Source of the DNA: Bradyrhizobium lupini | Lineage (GTDB): Bacteria; Pseudomonadota; Alphaproteobacteria; Rhizobiales; Xanthobacteraceae | DNA: 64,000 nt | Direction: 5' to 3' | Assembly: GCF_040939785.1 (NCBI RefSeq) | Contig: NZ_CP162553.1 | Location: 6,157,001-6,221,000, forward strand | Part shown: positions 43,173 through 52,886 of the stretch, piece by piece | Layout of the letters: each line of letters opens with the position of its first letter | Position numbering within the stretch: the stretch's first letter is position 1 | Notes under the pieces: generated by a model | Seen by the model: the letters and a program-made list of their open reading frames with translations, nothing else | What the model was told of the DNA's origin: nothing | Database searches by the model: none | Translations under genes and position numbers: made by a program

Positions 43173-44692
43173 GATGCTTCTCCTTGCGCGCGCGATTGCG
43201 CATCAAGCTGCTTCAGCAGGAAATGCTGGACCTTGCCGAGCGCTGTGCGCGGCAGGTCCGTGACGAAAACGATGTCGCGCGGAACCTTGTAGCGGGCGAG
43301 TTGTGTCTGAAGATGCGCTTTCAACGCGTCTGCTTCGAGCCGACAGCCGGATCGCGGGATCACATAGGCGATAGGGACCTCGTCCCAGCGTGGATCGGGC
43401 CGGCCGATCACGGCGCATTCGCTGACATCGGGATGTTCGAGCAGGACGCGTTCGACCTCCGCCGGATAGACGTTCTCACCGCCGGAAATGATCATGTTCT
43501 TCTTGCGGTCGCGCACCCAGAAATAGCCGTCCGCGTCGCACAGGCCGATATCGCCGGTACGATACCAGCCGTCGTGCAGCGCATCGCGCGTGGCATCCGC
43601 ATTGCCCCAATATTCGAAGAACACGTTCGGGCCGCGCACCGCGATCTCGCCCGGTGCGCCCGCCGGCACCTCGTTGCCGGCCTGATCAATCACTTTCGCT
43701 TCGCAGCACAGGCCGGCAAGTCCGGTCGATCCCGCGCGCGAGAGATCGCCACCAAGCCGGGTGTAGACTGCAATGGGGCATGTTTCCGTCGAGCCGTAGA
43801 CCTGGAGCACCGGGACGCCACGAGCAACGAAACGGTCGATCAGATGCGGCGGCACGATAGTCGAGCCGGTCGCGACGGCTTTGAGTGACGAAAGGTCGGT
43901 CGTGGTCCAGGCGGGATGCTCGCTTACGGCCTGGATGATCGCCGGCACCATCACGGTCAAGGTCGGCCGTTCCCGTTCGACGGCTGCAAGCGCGGTGTCC
44001 GGCGTGAAGCGCGCGTGAACCGTGACCATCGCACCCAGCTGGAGCGCCGCCGTGGTCTGGATGTTGAGGCCACCGACGTGGAAGAACGGCAGCAGCGTCA
44101 GCACATGGTCATTGGACGTCATGTTGTGCATGTGCTGGCTCATGACGCCGTTCCAGAACAACGCTTCCTGGCGCAGCACCGCGCCTTTCGGTCGTCCGGT
44201 CGTTCCCGATGTGTAGACAATGAGGAGCGGGCAGGAGAGATCGGTGTGCGGGTTGCGGCCGGTGCCCCGGCTTCGGGCCAACAGGTTTTCGAACGTCGTA
44301 CCGCGAGGCGGCTCGAAATCGAGCCCGACAATTGCAGTGCCCTCGAGCTCGGCAAGAATTCCCTCAAAGGCCTGCTCGAGCACCAGGACCTTGGCGCCGG
44401 CATCGGTAAGGATGAAAAGCTGCTCGGCTATAGCCAGCCGCCAGTTCAGCGGCACCAGCATCGCGCCGAGCCGCGCGCAGGCATAGAGCAGAACCAGATA
44501 ATCCGGCCGGTTCAGGCTGAGGATCGCAACGCGGTCGCCCCGACCTACGCCGAGCTCCTGCTTCAATGTCGCCGCCGTCCGCTCGATGCGTGCCGCGAAC
44601 GCTGCATAGCTCAACCGTTCGCCTTCGAAGGCAATGGCCGTCTTGTCTGGCGCGAACGCCGCGTTGCGATCGATCAGACTGCAGAGATCCAC
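43169..44692 (-). CDS. Acyl-CoA synthetase (AMP-forming), 507 aa
   Basis: Adenylate-forming ligase. The P-loop-like motif is LLIVYTSGTTGRPKGAVLRQ (about residues 155-174). YGSTETCP and DGWYRTGDIGLCDADGYFWVRDRKKNMIISGGENV are the A5-A8 motifs, and the C-terminal Lys is in PRTALGKVQ. It is four bases from the acyl-CoA dehydrogenase stop and overlaps the next gene. It probably activates a carboxylic acid of the aromatic pathway; the second ligase at 54977 is of a different subfamily. Confidence 0.9.
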   Translation of the reverse strand: MDLCSLIDRNAAFAPDKTAIAFEGERLSYAAFAARIERTAATLKQELGVGRGDRVAILSLNRPDYLVLLYACARLGAMLVPLNWRLAIAEQLFILTDAGAKVLVLEQAFEGILAELEGTAIVGLDFEPPRGTTFENLLARSRGTGRNPHTDLSCPLLIVYTSGTTGRPKGAVLRQEALFWNGVMSQHMHNMTSNDHVLTLLPFFHVGGLNIQTTAALQLGAMVTVHARFTPDTALAAVERERPTLTVMVPAIIQAVSEHPAWTTTDLSSLKAVATGSTIVPPHLIDRFVARGVPVLQVYGSTETCPIAVYTRLGGDLSRAGSTGLAGLCCEAKVIDQAGNEVPAGAPGEIAVRGPNVFFEYWGNADATRDALHDGWYRTGDIGLCDADGYFWVRDRKKNMIISGGENVYPAEVERVLLEHPDVSECAVIGRPDPRWDEVPIAYVIPRSGCRLEADALKAHLQTQLARYKVPRDIVFVTDLPRTALGKVQHFLLKQLDAQSRAQGEAS

Positions 44693-44694
44693 CG

Positions 44695-45984
44695 TCAGTC
44701 GTCCGTTTCGCCGGCCTCGTACAGCGCCTCGCGCCCGATCCGGTCGAGGCAGAGCTCGGCTGTCCAGGGCAGCATCAGCGAGCCGCAGCGGCTGTCGCGA
44801 TAGATCCGCTCGAGCGGCAGCGAGCGGAGCATGGCCTGACCGCCACAGGTGCGGATCGCGAGCGCGGCGAGCTCATTGGCGCCCTCCATCACCGAATATT
44901 GCGCGGCATAGGCGCGCAGCACCTGCTCCTTGCTCGGGTTGGCGTGCGCCTCGGTGACCGCCTGGAACCAGATTGCCTTGATCTGCTCGAGCTTGATCTG
45001 CATCTGCGCGACCGCAATCTGCTTGGTCGGATACATCCTGCGCTTGACCGGCGGCATGCCTGGTACTTCGCCGCGCAGATATCGCACGGTGAAGTCATAG
45101 GCGGCTTGCGCAAGGCCCATATAGGTCGGCGACAGCGTCAGGAACATATGCGGCCAGCGCATCGCGGCCTGGAAATAGACGCCCCGCGGCATCAGCGCCG
45201 AATCTGCCGGCACGAACACGTCCTTGAACAGCAGCGTGCGCGAGACTGTTCCGCGCATGCCGAGCGGATCCCAGTCGCCGACGACCGAAACGCCTTCCGA
45301 TTTTGCAGGAATGGCGAGGTAAAGCGTATTGCGGCGCGAAGCCTTCTCGCCTTCCTCGATCTCGGTGCAGAGAACGCCGTAATAGTCCGCATGGCCGGAG
45401 AGTGATGCAAAGATCTTCTTGCCGTTGACGATCCAGCCGCCCTCGATCGGCCGTGCTTCCGTGCCGAAAGCGACGCCGCCTGCCGCTGCCGCACCGCCCT
45501 CCGAGAAGGGCTGCGAATAGATCGCGCCATCCTCGACGATGCGCTTGTAGTGGACTGCGCGCCGCTGCTCGTGCTCGGCGCGAGTCTCTGCATCCATGTC
45601 GAGATCGTCGGCGAGCGGGCCCGACCACAGCGTCGAGCAGACATGCATGTTCCAGGTGAGCGCAGTCGCGCCGCAATAGCGGCCGATTTCGGCTGCCGCG
45701 AGGGCGTAGGTTTGATAATTCGCTCCGAGCCCGCCATGCTTCTTGGGCACGGCAATACCGAGCAGGCCGACGCGATGCAGGTCGCGATAATTCTCGGACG
45801 GGAAAATCGCCTCGCGATCGTAAGTCGCGGCGCGGTCGGCGAACACGCTCTGGCCGATCTCGCGCGCCCGGGCGATGATGCCGGCCTGCTCGTCGCTCAG
45901 TCGGAATGCGACGGGATCGAAGATCGGTGCATCCAGCGCGACCTTGTCACTCGCGCCGATGGTCTTGCTGACTTGCATGGTCAT
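44695..45984 (-). CDS. Acyl-CoA dehydrogenase family protein, 429 aa
   Basis: FAD-dependent dehydrogenase fold: an N-terminal helical domain, then GLLGIAVPKKHGGLGANYQTYALAAAEIGRYCGATA, a beta domain with GGWIVNGKKIFASLSGHADYYGV and DPLGMRGTVSRTLLFKDVFVP, and a C-terminal helical domain (YSVMEGANELAALAIRTCGGQAML). No obvious catalytic Glu is placed by eye. It is followed by the CoA ligase three bases on. It fits the dehydrogenase step on a cyclic or branched acyl-CoA. Confidence 0.88.
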   Translation of the reverse strand: MTMQVSKTIGASDKVALDAPIFDPVAFRLSDEQAGIIARAREIGQSVFADRAATYDREAIFPSENYRDLHRVGLLGIAVPKKHGGLGANYQTYALAAAEIGRYCGATALTWNMHVCSTLWSGPLADDLDMDAETRAEHEQRRAVHYKRIVEDGAIYSQPFSEGGAAAAGGVAFGTEARPIEGGWIVNGKKIFASLSGHADYYGVLCTEIEEGEKASRRNTLYLAIPAKSEGVSVVGDWDPLGMRGTVSRTLLFKDVFVPADSALMPRGVYFQAAMRWPHMFLTLSPTYMGLAQAAYDFTVRYLRGEVPGMPPVKRRMYPTKQIAVAQMQIKLEQIKAIWFQAVTEAHANPSKEQVLRAYAAQYSVMEGANELAALAIRTCGGQAMLRSLPLERIYRDSRCGSLMLPWTAELCLDRIGREALYEAGETDD

Positions 45985-45996
45985 TGCGCAGTCATC

Positions 45997-46811
45997 CTAC
46001 GTGTTGATCGCGACGGAGTTCAGGAACCGGCCGAGAGCCTCGCCAAAGGCATCGGGGCGCTCAAGGTTTGCAAGATGGCCGACACCGGCCAACTCGACAT
46101 ACTCGGCAGATGGAATGTAGGTCGCCGTCTTCGCCATCATTGGGGCTGGTGCGTTGTTGTCCTTGGAGCCGGACAGCAGCAGCGTCGGGATGGAAATGTC
46201 CTTGAGGGTGCTGCGTTGGTCGAAGCCAATCAACGCCAGCATCATGGCGCGATAGCTCGCCTCGGGCACGCTTGCCATGCACTCGCGTGCAAGCTCCATT
46301 CCCCTGGGATCAGGATCGTCGCCCACGAGTTCCTTCACCAGCGAGGGCGCCAGCGACTTCATCGTTTCGCCGCGATCGAGCGGCCCGAGCCGTGCGGCGA
46401 TAAATGATTTCTGCCAATCGCCGTCGGCCTTGCCGAAGGCCGGGCTGGTCTGCGCCAGCACGATCGCGCGCGCCAGGTTTGGGGAGTGCACCAGCCATTT
46501 CTGGACGATCATGCCGCCGATGGAATGCCCGACCAGAATTGGCTTTCTAGCACCAAGCTGCTCGATGAATCGCTGAAGCGCATCCGCCAAGGCAGCGATG
46601 CTGACGCTGGGGAGCGATGCCGACCCACCATAGCCAGGCATGTCCCATGCAATCGCGTGGAAGCGGTCACCGAATGTGGCAAGCTGCTGCCGCCAGGCCG
46701 TGCCGCACCGCCGATGCCATGCAGGAAAATCAGAGGTGTCCCGCCCGGATCGCCCGCTGCTTCATAGGCGAAGCGGCCGTCCTTTGTTATCATTGGCGCA
46801 GGCTGCGACAC
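45997..46811 (-). pseudogene. Alpha/beta hydrolase, frameshifted near residue 37
   Basis: The N-terminus MSQPAPMITKDGRFAYEAAGDPGGTPLIFLHGIGGAAR (oxyanion HG motif) and the body WRQQLATFGDRFHAIAWDMPGYGGSASLP are in different frames, joined by one missing base near 46700. The body has the nucleophile elbow LVGHSIGGM, Asp in LLSGSKDN and His in AGVGHLANLE. It is the first gene of the minus-strand operon, under the divergent MarR boxes. It could hydrolyse a ring-opened product, for example a formyl-amide or C-C bond, if the frame is restored. Confidence 0.8.
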
Positions 46812-46873
46812 GCGACATCCTTTTGCTCGGCTCTTCGATGCTAACAGGCCTGTGAGGGATGGGAAGAGATAAT

Positions 46874-46962
46874 TTTATACTTAAAGCAATTTTCGGGCCG
46901 GGGTCCGGCGTGCGGCTGTTGCGGCCGAGTCGAGCTTTGTTTGCAAAAGTTTGAAGGTTAAA
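46874..46962. promoter_or_regulatory. Two MarR-box-like sites in the divergent promoter
   Basis: TTTATACTTAAA at 46874 (inverse TTTAAGTATAAA) and TTGAAGGTTAAA at 46951 match the motif shared with 48697, 54206, 54275 and 54913. They lie between the minus-strand operon (hydrolase to hydroxyacyl-CoA dehydrogenase) and the plus-strand SDR gene, so both directions may be controlled. Confidence 0.6.
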
Positions 46963-47005
46963 ATATATCGAGAGAGCGATCAGCAGAATGCAAGGAAGCC
47001 AGCGC

Positions 47006-47767
47006 ATGTCCGGATTACCGCATTCGCCGCACGCGCTGGTGACCGGTGGCGGTCGCGGCATCGGTCGCGCCATCGCAGCAGCGCTCGTCGAGGCCGGTGC
47101 CACGGTGACTGTCCTTGGGCGGAACGCTGCGACGCTTGAAGAGGCTGTCAGCGCAGGGGCAGCGCATTTTGCGGCCGTCGCCGACGTCTCGGACGAAACC
47201 TCAATGAAAGTCGCCATTGCTGAAGCGAGCGCGCGGAAGCCGATCGATATCCTGATCGCCAACGCGGGAAGCGCCGAGTCCGCGCCGTTCTCCAAATCCG
47301 ACAGCGCCCTGTTCGCGCGCATGTTGGATGTCAATTTCATGGGCGTGGTCCATGCTGTCAGCGCGGTGCTGCCCGGGATGAAGGACCGTCCCTATGGTCG
47401 TATCGTCGCGATCGCGTCCACGGCGGGGCTCAAGGGATACGCCTATGTCAGTGCTTACACCGCGGCCAAGCACGCTGTGGTCGGTCTCGTGCGTTCCCTC
47501 GCCATTGAAACGGCCGGCAGCAACGTGACCGTCAACGCGGTGTGTCCCGGTTTCACCGACACCGATCTGGTCGCCGGCAGCATCGAGAACATCATGAAAA
47601 AGACAGGGCGTAGCCGCGAGCAGGCCATTGCCGAGCTCGCCAAACATAATCCGCAGGGTCGATTGATCTCTCCTCGGGAGGTCGCGGATACCGTGCTCTG
47701 GCTGTGCGGCGAGGGCGCCGGCGCGATCACCGGGCAGGCGATCGCTGTTGCCGGCGGTGAGATTTAG
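47006..47767 (+). CDS. Short-chain dehydrogenase/reductase (SDR), 253 aa
   Basis: Classical SDR: cofactor motif [18 protein letters not shown] (TGxxxGxG), NAG motif in LIANAGSA, and the catalytic Ser-Tyr-Lys as IASTAG with YTAAKHA. A C-terminal [19 protein letters not shown] completes the fold. I prefer ATG 47006 because AAGGAAG lies seven bases upstream; ATG 46988 would add six residues. It probably oxidises a cyclic hydroxyacyl-CoA in the pathway. It is followed by the enoyl-CoA hydratase gene. Confidence 0.9.
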   Translation: MSGLPHSPHALVTGGGRGIGRAIAAALVEAGATVTVLGRNAATLEEAVSAGAAHFAAVADVSDETSMKVAIAEASARKPIDILIANAGSAESAPFSKSDSALFARMLDVNFMGVVHAVSAVLPGMKDRPYGRIVAIASTAGLKGYAYVSAYTAAKHAVVGLVRSLAIETAGSNVTVNAVCPGFTDTDLVAGSIENIMKKTGRSREQAIAELAKHNPQGRLISPREVADTVLWLCGEGAGAITGQAIAVAGGEI

Positions 47768-47810
47768 CGCGCATGGCAAAGGCGCGGAACAAGGAAACCA
47801 AGGAGATCGT

Positions 47811-48647
47811 ATGAGCAGACCAGCCAATCCCGTGACCTTACCGCTTGCGGACTATTCGCCGCAGCACTTCCTGCTGGCCGTCGTCGATGGTGTTGCAACC
47901 GTGACGCTCAATCGCCCGGAACGAAAGAATCCGTTGACTTTCGAGAGCTATCGCGAACTGACCGATTTCTTTCGCGCTTGCGCCTTCGACGATGTGGTCA
48001 AGTCCATCGTCGTGACCGGCGCTGGTGCCAATTTCTCGTCCGGCGGCGATGTGTTCGAGATCATCGGGCCGCTCGTGAAGATGGACACCAAGGGGCTGAC
48101 GGCGTTTACGCGGATGACCGGCGACCTCGTCAAGGCGATGCGGGCCTGTCCGCAGCCGATCGTTGCTGCGGTTGAAGGCATTTGCGCCGGGGCGGGCGCG
48201 ATCATCGCCATGGCGTCGGACATGCGGCTTGCGGCGAGCGGAGCCAAGGTCGCATTCCTCTTCAACAAGGTCGGCCTTGCCGGTTGTGACATGGGCGCCT
48301 GCGCGATCCTGCCGCGGATCATCGGACAGTCCCGCGCTTCCGAGTTGCTCTACACCGGCCGGTTCATGACCGCGGAGGAGGGCGAGCGCTGGGGCTTCTT
48401 CAGCCGCCTCGTCACGCCGGAGCAGGTGCTGCCCCAGGCTCAACTGCTCGCCAAGCAAATCGCGGAGGGCCCGACCTTTGCCAACACTATGACCAAGCGG
48501 ATGCTGGCCATGGAATGGGCGATGTCGGTGGAGGAGGCGATCGAGGCGGAGGCCGTTGCTCAGGCGCTGTGCATGACGACGGCCGATTTCGAACGGGCCT
48601 TCGAGGCCTTTGCCAACAAGGTCAAGCCCGTCTTCAGGGGCGACTAG
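47811..48647 (+). CDS. Enoyl-CoA hydratase/isomerase family protein, 278 aa
   Basis: Crotonase-fold protein. [16 protein letters not shown] and the oxyanion-hole stretches [12 protein letters not shown] and [20 protein letters not shown] are present. The position of one catalytic Glu is occupied differently ([20 protein letters not shown]), so it may be a hydratase or a ring hydrolase. ATG 47811 follows AAGGAGA. It lies between the SDR and the fused hydroxylase, consistent with beta-oxidation-like steps on a cyclohexanoyl-CoA intermediate. Confidence 0.88.
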   Translation: MSRPANPVTLPLADYSPQHFLLAVVDGVATVTLNRPERKNPLTFESYRELTDFFRACAFDDVVKSIVVTGAGANFSSGGDVFEIIGPLVKMDTKGLTAFTRMTGDLVKAMRACPQPIVAAVEGICAGAGAIIAMASDMRLAASGAKVAFLFNKVGLAGCDMGACAILPRIIGQSRASELLYTGRFMTAEEGERWGFFSRLVTPEQVLPQAQLLAKQIAEGPTFANTMTKRMLAMEWAMSVEEAIEAEAVAQALCMTTADFERAFEAFANKVKPVFRGD

Positions 48648-48696
48648 GCCGGGCTTTGCCGGCAGCCTGCCGCAATGGGGACTTGCGCGCAATTAG

Positions 48697-48708
48697 TTTA
48701 GGCTTAAA
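48697..48708. promoter_or_regulatory. MarR-box-like site upstream of the fused hydroxylase
   Basis: TTTAGGCTTAAA, whose inverse TTTAAGCCTAAA is identical to the site at 54913. It lies 33 bases before the start codon at 48742, where a repressor would block transcription. Confidence 0.65.
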
Positions 48709-48741
48709 ATAGTTTCGGCGGGTTGAATTGGCGAGGCTCCC

Positions 48742-51093
48742 ATGAAAGTCGCGATCATCGGTGGCGGACCTGCGGGTCTCTACGCTGCAATCCTGCTGAA
48801 GAAGCAGCGACCGAGCGCCGAGATCGCGGTATACGAGCGCAACCGCGCCGACGACACCTTCGGCTTCGGCGTGGTGTTCTCGGACGCCACGCTCGATAAT
48901 TTCGAGAAGCACGACCTTCCGAGCTACCGCCGCATCACCCAGGAATTCGCCTACTGGGATGACATCGCCGTGCACTTCCGCGGAACGGTCCATCGGGTCG
49001 GCGGCAACGGCTTTTGTGGCTGCTCGCGGCAGAAGCTGCTCCTGATCCTGCAGGCGCGCGCGCGCGAACTGGGGGTCGTCCTGAATTTCGAAGCGGACGT
49101 CGAAGACGAATCCCGCTTCGCCGACGCCGATCTGATCCTGGTCGCGGACGGCATCAACAGCCGCTTCCGTGACAAATACGTCGATCATTTCGCGCCGGAA
49201 GTCGACCTGCGTGCCAACAAGTTCGCCTGGATGGGCTCGACCAGGCCGCTGGATGCCTTCACCTTCATCTTCCAGGAGACGGAGTGGGGGCCGTTCATCG
49301 CCCATGCCTATCAATATGAAGCCGGCCACTCGACCTGGATTTTCGAGACCGATCCGGAGACGTTCGAACGCGCCGGGCTGACAGGGCTGAACGAGACCCA
49401 GTCGGCTACGCGAATGGCGGAGATCTTCGGCTGGTTCCTCGACGGTCACCAACTGCTCACCAACCGCTCGACGTGGCGCAACTTTCCGATGATCCGCAGC
49501 AAGCGCTGGGTCAAGGACAACATGGTTCTGCTCGGCGACGCCAAGGCGAGCGCGCATTTCTCGATTGGCTCAGGCACCAAGCTCGCAATGGAAGACGCGA
49601 TCGCGCTTGCCGAGGCGATGGACAAGGCGCCCAGCATCAAGGCGGCGCTGGACGTCTATGAGCACGGGCGGCGCGAGGAGGTCGAGAAGACGCAGCACGC
49701 CGCCGACGTTTCGCTGGTCTGGTTCGAGCATGTCGACCGCTTCTGGGATTTCGATCCGGTGCAGTTCGCCTTCGGCGTGATGACGCGCTCGAAGGCGATC
49801 ACCTATGACAATCTGAAACTCCGGGCTCCCGACTTCGTGGCGGAGGTCGAAAGATCGTTTGCCAAGCGTGTTCGTGACAGCGGTTTCGACGTCGACACCG
49901 AGAAGCCGATGGTGCCGCTGTTCCAGCCATTCCGGCTGCGCGAGATGGAGATCGCCAATCGCGCCGTGGTGTCGCCGATGTGCATGTATTCGGCGAAGGA
50001 GGGCATGCCGACCGATTTCCACCTGGTGCATTATGGATCGCGCGCGATCGGCGGCGCCGGCCTGATTTTCACCGAGATGACCTGCGTTGCCCGCGACGCC
50101 CGCATCACGCCGGGCTGCGCAGGACTGTGGAATGACGAGCAGGAGGCGTCCTGGCGGCGCATCGTCGATTTCGTCCATGCCAATTCAGCCGCAAAAATCT
50201 GCCTGCAACTGGGCCACGCCGGGCGCAAGGGTGCGACGAAGCTGATGTGGGACGGCATGGATCGTCCGCTCGAGGAGGGCGGCTGGGAGGTGTTCTCGGC
50301 ATCGCCGCTGCCTTATTTCCCCGACAGTCAGGTTCCGCGCGAGCTCGATCGCGCCGGCATGAACGCAATAAGGGACGCTTTCGTGGCGGCGGCCGAGCGC
50401 GGCGAACGCGGCGGCTTCGACATGCTCGAGCTGCATTGCGCCCATGGCTATCTGCTTGCGAGCTTCATCTCGCCGCTGACGAACACCCGCACGGATGAGT
50501 ATGGCGGCTCGCTGGCCAATCGCCTGCGCTTTCCGCTCGAAGTCTTCGTGGCGCTGCGGGCCGTGTGGCCGTCGCACAAGCCAATGTCGGTGCGCATTTC
50601 TGCGACCGACTGGGCCGAGGGTGGCATCGGCGGCGACGATGCGGTGGCGATCGCGCGCGCCTTTGCCGAGGCCGGCGTCGATCTCGTCGACGTCTCGACC
50701 GGGCAGACCGTGCGCGATGCGCAGCCGATCTATGGCCGCATGTTCCAGACCCCGTTCTCCGACCAGGTCCGCAATGAGGCGCGCGTGGCCACGATGTGCG
50801 TCGGCAATATCACGACGGCGGACCAGGCCAACACCATCCTGGCTGCGGGCCGGGCGGACCTCGTTGCGCTCGGGCGGCCGCATCTAGTCGATCCCTTCTT
50901 CACCATGCGGGCGGCGGCTTGGTACGGGGCGGACGACGCGTTCTGCCCGCCGCAATATCTTCCCGGAAAAGATCAGATTTTCCGCAACAGCGTGCGCGAC
51001 CGGCAGGATCTCGAGGAGCTGAGAATTAAGGCTAAGCCCAAGACCCGGGCCGAGCTCAAGGCGGAGGCGACAAAGCCGCTTGCGGCGGAGTGA
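48742..51093 (+). CDS. Bifunctional salicylyl-CoA/2-aminobenzoyl-CoA hydroxylase-reductase
   Basis: The 783-residue fusion has two parts. Residues 1-370 form a class A flavin monooxygenase ([21 protein letters not shown]; second FAD motif [26 protein letters not shown]). Residues 390-760 form an old-yellow-enzyme-type NADH reductase ([70 protein letters not shown]). This architecture is known for 2-aminobenzoyl-CoA monooxygenase/reductase and the salicylyl-CoA 5-hydroxylase fusion. A 2-aminobenzoate-CoA ligase-like gene and a RidA gene nearby favour the aminobenzoyl substrate. Confidence 0.85.
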   Translation: MKVAIIGGGPAGLYAAILLKKQRPSAEIAVYERNRADDTFGFGVVFSDATLDNFEKHDLPSYRRITQEFAYWDDIAVHFRGTVHRVGGNGFCGCSRQKLLLILQARARELGVVLNFEADVEDESRFADADLILVADGINSRFRDKYVDHFAPEVDLRANKFAWMGSTRPLDAFTFIFQETEWGPFIAHAYQYEAGHSTWIFETDPETFERAGLTGLNETQSATRMAEIFGWFLDGHQLLTNRSTWRNFPMIRSKRWVKDNMVLLGDAKASAHFSIGSGTKLAMEDAIALAEAMDKAPSIKAALDVYEHGRREEVEKTQHAADVSLVWFEHVDRFWDFDPVQFAFGVMTRSKAITYDNLKLRAPDFVAEVERSFAKRVRDSGFDVDTEKPMVPLFQPFRLREMEIANRAVVSPMCMYSAKEGMPTDFHLVHYGSRAIGGAGLIFTEMTCVARDARITPGCAGLWNDEQEASWRRIVDFVHANSAAKICLQLGHAGRKGATKLMWDGMDRPLEEGGWEVFSASPLPYFPDSQVPRELDRAGMNAIRDAFVAAAERGERGGFDMLELHCAHGYLLASFISPLTNTRTDEYGGSLANRLRFPLEVFVALRAVWPSHKPMSVRISATDWAEGGIGGDDAVAIARAFAEAGVDLVDVSTGQTVRDAQPIYGRMFQTPFSDQVRNEARVATMCVGNITTADQANTILAAGRADLVALGRPHLVDPFFTMRAAAWYGADDAFCPPQYLPGKDQIFRNSVRDRQDLEELRIKAKPKTRAELKAEATKPLAAE

Positions 51094-51148
51094 CCGCCCG
51101 TGCGAATTTGGCCGCGTTGCCTGGTGTGTACCGAGTGGAGTGAGGGCG

Positions 51149-52399
51149 ATGAAGGCGATTATCGTCGGTGGCGGTATCGGTGGTCTCACCACCGCATTGA
51201 TGCTGCGCTCGCGGGGCCTCGCTTCCGAGATTTTCGAGCAGTCTGACACCATCCGCGAGCTTGGCGTCGGCATCAACACGCTGCCGCATGCCATGCGCGA
51301 GCTGGCAGGCCTCGGTTTGCTCCAGCAGCTTGACGATGTCGCGATCCGCACCGACCAGCTCTATTACCTCAACCGTCACGGCCAGGAAGTCTGGCGCGAG
51401 GCTCGCGGCATCGACGCCGGCCATGACGTGCCGCAATTCTCGATCCACCGCGGTCGACTTCAGGGCGTCATCCATCGTGCTGTCGAGGAGCGGCTCGGGC
51501 CGGAGGCCATCCACACTGGCTGCCGCCTCGGTGCCTTCACGCAGGACGAGAGCGGCGTCACCGCTTACTTCTTCGACCGCTCAGGCGCGCACATCCATAC
51601 CGCGCGCGGCGACATCCTGATTGGTGCCGACGGCATCCATTCGCGGGTCCGTGACACGCTGTTCCCGAGCGAGGGGCCGCCATGCTGGAACGGCCTGATG
51701 CTGTGGCGCGGTGCACGGGATTGGCCGCTGTTCCTCACCGGCAAATCGATGATTGTGGCCGGCGGGCTCAGCGCTAAGGTTGTGATCTATCCAATCGCGG
51801 AGGGATCGAGCCCGGCGAGCCGTCTCACCAACTGGGCGGTGCTGGTGAAGGTCGGCGAGGGCAATGTCCCGCCGCCACGAAAGGAGGACTGGTCGCGGCC
51901 GGGCCGGCGCGAGGAACTGATGCCGCATGTGGCGCGCTTTTCGGTGCCCTACGTCGACGTGAAGAGCCTGATTTCGGCCACGCCCGAGTTCTACGAATAC
52001 CCGACCTGCGACCGCGATCCGTTGCCCTATTGGTCATCGGGCAGAGTCACGCTGCTCGGCGATGCCGCGCATCCGATGTATCCGGTCGGCTCCAATGGCG
52101 CCTCGCAGGCGATCCTCGATGCGCGCTGTCTCGCTGACGCGCTGGTGCGCGCCGAACATCCGCGCCAGGCATTGCTTGAATACGAGAAGAAGCGCCTGCC
52201 CATGACCGCGGACATCGTCCGCTCCAACAGGCGTGGCGGTCCCGAGGGCGTCATCGACGCAGTCGAGCAGCTCGCGCCTGATGGTTTCGACAATGTCGAC
52301 AACGTGCTGAGCTATTCCCAGCGCGAGGCGATCGTGCGCGGCTATGCGACCAAGGCTGGCTTCGCCGCAGTGCCGGGACTTGCGGCGGTGCGGGCTTGA
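51149..52399 (+). CDS. FAD-dependent oxidoreductase (salicylate hydroxylase/PhzS type), 416 aa
   Basis: Single-component aromatic-ring monooxygenase. The N-terminal FAD motif is MKAIIVGGGIGGLTTALMLRSRG, GADGIHSRVRD is the middle motif, and VTLLGDAAHPMYPVGSNGASQAILDARCLADAL is the second FAD motif. It resembles flavin-dependent hydroxylases such as PhzS and 6-hydroxynicotinate or salicylate hydroxylases. ATG 51149 follows GTGAGGG. It is 55 bases after the fused hydroxylase and probably cotranscribed. Confidence 0.85.
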   Translation: MKAIIVGGGIGGLTTALMLRSRGLASEIFEQSDTIRELGVGINTLPHAMRELAGLGLLQQLDDVAIRTDQLYYLNRHGQEVWREARGIDAGHDVPQFSIHRGRLQGVIHRAVEERLGPEAIHTGCRLGAFTQDESGVTAYFFDRSGAHIHTARGDILIGADGIHSRVRDTLFPSEGPPCWNGLMLWRGARDWPLFLTGKSMIVAGGLSAKVVIYPIAEGSSPASRLTNWAVLVKVGEGNVPPPRKEDWSRPGRREELMPHVARFSVPYVDVKSLISATPEFYEYPTCDRDPLPYWSSGRVTLLGDAAHPMYPVGSNGASQAILDARCLADALVRAEHPRQALLEYEKKRLPMTADIVRSNRRGGPEGVIDAVEQLAPDGFDNVDNVLSYSQREAIVRGYATKAGFAAVPGLAAVRA

Positions 52400-52401
52400 A
52401 T

Positions 52402-52857
52402 CTAGCCGCCGGGAGGCGGCGGCAGGAAGTGGATGTTGAACTCGGCGGCCATCGCCACCACGTCCTCCGGCTTCTGTTCCTTCATGTTGTGGAGGCCCCA
52501 GAACAGGTCGAACAGCTTGCGGGTCGGTGACACCCAGAACAGCACCTTCGCGGTCTGCTCCGACTTGTTGAAGATGCCGTGCGGCACACCCATGCCGAGC
52601 CGGATCAGGTCGCCCGCGGTCGCCTGCGACTCGGAGTTGCCGAGCATGAAATCGAGCTTGCCCTCCAGCATGTAGAGATATTCATCCTGGTCGGGATGGA
52701 TGTGCGGCGGCACGAACGTGCCCGGTGGCAGCGTCGCATGCCAGGAGAAGCTGTGCTCCGTGTTGCTCTTCGGCACATAGGTCTGGCCAAGAATGTTCCA
52801 GGAGATGCCCTGAATCCCCTCATTGGCCCGTGTGATGCCGGTGATTTCGCTCTTCAT
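52402..52857 (-). CDS. Cupin-domain protein, 151 aa
   Basis: Small beta-barrel cupin. Motif 1 is PPHIHPDQDEYLYMLEGKLDFML (two His and a Glu as metal ligands), and motif 2 is GDLIRLGMGVPHGIFNKS. The C-terminus is Pro-rich (HFLPPPPGG). It may be a metal-dependent dioxygenase, isomerase or sensor. It follows the Liv-type binding protein by 29 bases and is convergent with the hydroxylase at 51149, within the aromatic cluster. Confidence 0.85.
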   Translation of the reverse strand: MKSEITGITRANEGIQGISWNILGQTYVPKSNTEHSFSWHATLPPGTFVPPHIHPDQDEYLYMLEGKLDFMLGNSESQATAGDLIRLGMGVPHGIFNKSEQTAKVLFWVSPTRKLFDLFWGLHNMKEQKPEDVVAMAAEFNIHFLPPPPGG

Positions 52858-52886
52858 TGTGATCCTCCCTCAACGCGACGTGCGGC